Of a stretch of DNA of 53,881 bases, positions 51,125-53,881 are shown in pieces. Location: assembly GCA_963575745.1 (NCBI GenBank), contig CAUYUJ010017891.1, forward strand, positions 37,501 to 91,381, in the 5' to 3' direction. Position 1 is the first letter of the stretch, and every line of letters starts with the position of its first letter. Position numbers and translations under genes: made by a program. Origin of the DNA: Prorocentrum cordatum. Taxonomy: Eukaryota; Sar; Dinophyceae; Prorocentrales; Prorocentraceae. The notes below the pieces were generated by a model, which saw only the letters and a list, made by a program, of their open reading frames with translations, was not told the DNA's origin and ran no database searches.

Positions 51125-53881
51125 ATGTTGGAGATGCTGGAGTACGTCAAGGGCCTCGGCATCGACCCCATGTCGGAGCCCGACATGATCTGGATCGCGG
51201 AGGAGGCGTTCAACGCCCCGCTGCCGCCCGGGTGGACGAGCCACCAGGACAACCTGGGCCGGGTCTACTTCTACGACAGCTCCAGCGGCGAGTCGACGTG
51301 GCGCCACCCGATGGACAGCATCTTCCGCGAGGTGGTGTGCTATCAGAGGCGCGTCCAGCACGTTGGCGGCTTCTGGGAGGTGGAGGACGAGCTCGCGCTG
51401 CTCTGGGAGCTCACCCGGCGAGACCTGCAGTACTGGACGGAGCTCTTCGACGAGAACGGCGAGAAGTTCTTCCACAACACAAAGTCCCGCGAGAGCAGGT
51501 TCGAGGACCCCCGCGAGTCGGCGTACCACGCCCTCGACACGAGGGCGAAGGCCGTGGCCAGGATGATGAAGCGCCTCCCGGAGCTGGCGGCTGCGACGCG
51601 CCCTGCCGCCGACACGGCCCCGGGCGCCGCCCCCGTGGACCTGGCGCGCTCCGCGGACCTGGCGCGCTCCGCGGACCTGGCGCGCTCCGCGGACCCGGCC
51701 GCCGTCCCCGAGAGCTCGGAGGAGGAACGCACTTTTTCAACCGGGGCTGGGACGAGGATACAGTGGAGGCCCATGCCAAGAAGCACCCTGCTTGCCTCCA
51801 GGGTGCCCTGGGTTTCTTGGGTTCCGGTGGTCTGCGATGGAACCAGTGCGACGCCCCCGCACCAGAAATCGACGACCGCCTTGGGTCTCAGGGTTGGGTT
51901 TCTTGTGGAAGGTTTCTTGTGGACCGGCCCCCACTGTACCTTCAACCGGGGCCCGGGCGAGGATAATTCCGTTCCAGGGCGTTCCAGAACGCTCTCACAG
52001 CTCTCGCAGCGTTTTGGAACGCCCTGAGAAGGCCGTGGCGCTCGAGATATCTTCCAGAGCCGCCGGATCTCAGAGATTCTCAACTTATCGTCACCCGACT
52101 TTACCTTTGTCCTGGCTTCGTCTTATACCTGTATCGATGCTCTTCCCTCGACATCGCCTTCGTGTGCCCTCGTCGCTTCGGTTCGACTCGTTTCGGAATC
52201 GTCAGACCGAACCCCTGGGAGAGGTCCAGGGTGCAACGGCATCTGTCCGGTCGGACCGAAATACAAGATCGAATGTTCTTGTGCATCTTAGGGAGGGGTA
52301 TCCTCGGTGATCTTCTGGTTTGGGGTATTTTGGCGGGCGGAGAGTCTCATACTCTTGAAGGATGTTCTTCTGTTCTTGGTCCGGCTGTATCTCTTTGCCC
52401 CCGAGGACCCTGTCCTGAGCGCTGCGATTGTGATCCAGAGCTTCTGCCGCACTGCATTGGCCAGGGACACAGCAAACCGCCTCAGAGCGGGGGGTGTCAT
52501 TCACAAGGGCCCCCAGCCTCTGAGAGGGAAGCTGCGGCTCCGCGTCGAGCGCTGCGACCTCAGCGGGACTTGCGACCTCGTGCTGGGCCAGACGACTCCG
52601 CATAAGCGCCACCGCGCGGCGAGGAAGATCCAGGCTTACGTCGGGCTTGTCCCTCTACAGGAGAATATTCAAAAATAGTCAAACAACGGTCTGGGGACGA
52701 TGTTTTGATTATTTTCTTGTATGTTTAGTTTCTTTTGGGGTTTTGTCTTTTTATGTTCGTGCAAAATCCGCCTGTAGGAGGACATGCCCGACCCAAATCC
52801 AGGCGCGCGTGAGGGGCATCCAGACGCGGGCCAGGCAGAGGCCCCGGATCGCACACAGGGCCTTCCTCAGCAGGAACCAGGGGTCGACCCAAAGGGTGGC
52901 TTGGCGATCTCGTGGACCGTTTTCGTTGCGACTTCGCTTTGCAGCGAGGGCGGATTGGAGACGAAACGAGGGGAAGCGACAACAGAACGAGAACGAAAGG
53001 CACTGTTTGGGTCGATCCCTGGCAGGCATATGGTCAAGATCCAGTCGGCGGCCCGCGTCTGGCTCGCGCGTCGACGGGTGGCGCGTCTTCGCCTGGCTCG
53101 CGCCACCGACCAGGCCCGGAGCGATCCGAAGGTCGTCGCCGGCCCCGTCGAGCAGCAGGCCCGGCCGAGCCAGGATGACGTCGCCAGAGCCGAGAGCAGA
53201 TCCGATGAGGGCAAGGACAGGGCTCATTCCAATTCATCCCCGGCTCGATTCGACTCAAGATGCATGGCCTCCGATTCCGATCCGATTCGACCTCGGACTC
53301 CGATCTCTCCGTGGAGGCCTACTGGCCTTCTGATGCCTGCCGACTCGATCTCTCCAGGCTTGGCTGCCGATTTCCGCCGATCCGATTCGTTTCGATCGCC
53401 GATTTGGGCTGGCCCGCAAGGAGCCCACGGAGGAGCGTTGCGAGAAGAAGCGCCCCTCGCGGCCCTCGAGCGTCGGCCCTGCGGGTCGGCTGTCGCGGCC
53501 CTCGAGCGCGGCGAAGGCGCCCGGTGAGCCGATCGTGCAGGCCGAGGCCGCCGTCGGGCCCGCCGCGTCGCCCGAGGGCGAGGTCCCGTCGGGGCCGCCC
53601 TCTGCGCCCGATGGCGTGCCCGTGGTCGCGGTCGTCGAGGCGCCGGAGCTGGCGCGGGAGAACAGCGCGCAGAAGATACAGTCCGTCTGGCGCGGCAAGA
53701 CGGCGCGCAAGCAGGTCGGCAGCATGGCGCGGGAGGCCCGCGCGCCACTCAAAGGCTCGGGGTGGACGGAAGCGGCCCCCGATTTCCAGGAAGAAAAATG
53801 CAGGTTTGCAGCCAGCAAAGAAAGTTGTCCAGAAAGATGGGACAATCTTGACATTCTACTGATCCTGCACAATTGGAGTTG
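51125..53881 (+). CDS. CEP164-like WW and IQ motif protein, five exons, 3' end outside window
   Basis: The model joins 51125-51724, 52406-52633, 52803-52873, 53026-53215 and 53421 to the window end, giving at least 516 codons. Residues 6-70 (YVKGLGIDPMSEPDMIWIAE, then LPPGWTSH and ESTWRHP) match the N-terminal WW module of CEP164-type centriole appendage proteins. Residues 104-130 (WTELFDENGEKFFHNTKSRE) form a second WW-like repeat whose second Trp is Phe. Four IQ motifs follow: IQSFCRTALAR (210-220), IQARVRGIQTR (275-285), IQSAARVWLAR (305-315) and IQSVWRGKTAR (448-458). IQ motifs bind calmodulin or centrin, so a role in basal bodies or the cytoskeleton is plausible but inferred. An 18-bp tandem encodes DLARSA three times (172-189). 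The frame is open upstream without an ATG to 50948, so the true start may lie earlier, possibly after a spliced-leader site. The last 40 codons may run into another intron. Confidence 0.8.
51967..52085. repeat. GCGTTCCGGAACGC hairpin repeat, copy 2 (intronic)
   Basis: Aligns with 40937-41049 from GTTCCAGGGCGTTCCAGAAC through GAGAAGGCCGTGGCGC to GCCGGATCTCAGAGATTCTC. CAGGGCGTTCCAGAACGCT is inverted about 35 bp further on. Confidence 0.75.
52247..52385. repeat. Dispersed GGTCGGACCG repeat, copy 4 (intronic)
   Basis: Shares GGTCGGACCGAAATACAAG, AATGTTCTTGTGCATC and the GGCGGAGAGTCTCAT region with the copies at 18327, 19920 and 41588. It lies just upstream of the first IQ exon. Confidence 0.7.
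52634..52802 (+). mobile_element. Intron 2 is a TIR transposon insertion (introner), GC-AG
   Basis: The 161-bp element 52636-52796 has inverted ends of about 35 bp. On the left TCGGGCTTGTCCCTCTACAG matches the inverted right end TCGGGCATGTCCTCCTACAG. It is flanked by a perfect 8-bp duplication ATCCAGGC (52628-52635 and 52797-52804). Splicing ATCCAG|GC...ATCCAG|GC removes the element plus exactly one copy of the duplication (169 bp) and joins KIQ to ARVRGIQTR, completing an IQ motif. Both splice borders therefore lie in the target duplication. If unspliced, the frame ends 14 codons later. Confidence 0.85.
52874..53025 (+). mobile_element. Intron 3 is an hAT-like MITE insertion (introner), GA-AG
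   Basis: The 144-bp element 52878-53021 has inverted ends CAGGGGTCGACCCAAAGGGT and, inverted from the right, CAGGGATCGACCCAAACAGT. It is flanked by an imperfect 8-bp duplication GCAGGAAC / GCAGGCAT (52870-52877 and 53022-53029). Splicing GCAG|GA...GCAG|G removes 152 bp and keeps the frame (AFLSR then HMVKIQSAA). An alternative GT donor inside the left end (52883) also keeps the frame and would add three residues. The interior aligns with the MITE at 16924-17067. Confidence 0.85.
53216..53420 (+). mobile_element. Intron 4, probable introner with 8-bp duplication, GA-AG
   Basis: The 197-bp insert 53219-53415 is flanked by GCAAGGAC (53211-53218) and GCAAGGAG (53416-53423), seven of eight bases identical. 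Splicing GCAAG|GA...GCAAG|G removes 205 bp and keeps the frame (SRSDEGK then EPTEERCEKK). The ends (AGGGCTCATTCC and, inverted, GGGCCAGCCC) match only weakly. The interior is made of GATCCGATTCG words like those at 25520-25745, so it belongs to a different family from introns 2 and 3. Confidence 0.65.

Larger units (their letters stand above)
51725..52405 (+). other. Intron 1 of the WW/IQ gene (681 bp, GA-AG), full of dispersed repeats
   Basis: Splicing GAG|GA...CGAG|GAC keeps the frame (SSEE then DPVLSAAIVIQ) and obeys the AG|G rule. The intron carries a 25-bp imperfect direct repeat (TTCAACCGGGGCTGGGACGA near 51737, similar near 51942), a GTTCC hairpin repeat (51967-52085) and a GGTCGGACCG repeat (52247-52385). 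The latter two have copies elsewhere in the window. GAGGA is shared at both borders, but no clear 8-bp duplication or outer inverted repeat is seen. Confidence 0.6.

Noticed and set aside
52883-53025. Treating intron 3 as an ordinary GT-AG intron only
   Set aside because: The GT lies in the transposon end. The GA donor in the target copy restores the pre-insertion sequence exactly and parallels introns 2 and 4, so it is the preferred model.

Overview
This window looks like a stretch of a very repeat-rich, gene-poor nuclear genome, most probably a dinoflagellate alga. No rRNA, tRNA, CRISPR array, operon or bacterial-type gene was recognised. The dinoflagellate assignment is an inference. It rests on introns with GA-AG and GC-AG borders followed by an obligatory G (AG|G), introns that are themselves transposon copies, retroelement remnants of the kinds common in these algae, and a huge load of trinucleotide and satellite DNA. 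A 100-base run of N (13782-13881) shows that the sequence is a draft scaffold.

The only host gene I can support with confidence is at the right end on the plus strand (51125 to beyond 53881). It encodes a CEP164-like protein with a WW domain and a degenerate WW repeat followed by four IQ motifs, in at least five exons. Three of its four introns (52634-52802, 52874-53025, 53216-53420) have the structure of a DNA-transposon insertion: 8-bp target-site duplications, with terminal inverted repeats that are clear in two and weak in the third. Both splice sites lie in the two copies of the duplicated target. A sibling of the middle intron, of identical length (144 bp), sits at 16924-17067 inside a dead LINE with a perfect 8-bp duplication. 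This is the most interesting system in the window: a small hAT-like element family that makes introns (introners).

The rest of the window is mobile-element debris and tandem DNA. From left to right: CTC tracts and CCCAAGA-type blocks (1-7200); a decayed LINE on the minus strand with endonuclease and reverse transcriptase (7460-10210); a MITE with a perfect internal palindrome (10551-10766); GGA, GAC and CAT microsatellites (10767-12870); a LINE RNase H fragment carrying the hAT-like MITE (16830-17515); a cluster of at least six palindromic or TIR elements (17702-20435); a large zone of degenerate CTTGGGGGC-type repeats with a duplicated module (20925-27400); GAT/GAG tracts (30870-32280); four satellites with periods of 66, 152, 152 and 73 bp (33035-38390); a 700-bp purine tract (39280-39965); more Tc1/mariner-like MITEs (41050-41587); a LINE 3' end (42617-43055); a probable Ty1/copia-like integrase remnant (46380-47310); and about 3 kb of unrecognised sequence leading into the WW/IQ gene.

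Most long open frames in the window are by-products of trinucleotide repeats, or of satellites whose period is a multiple of three, and are not listed as genes.
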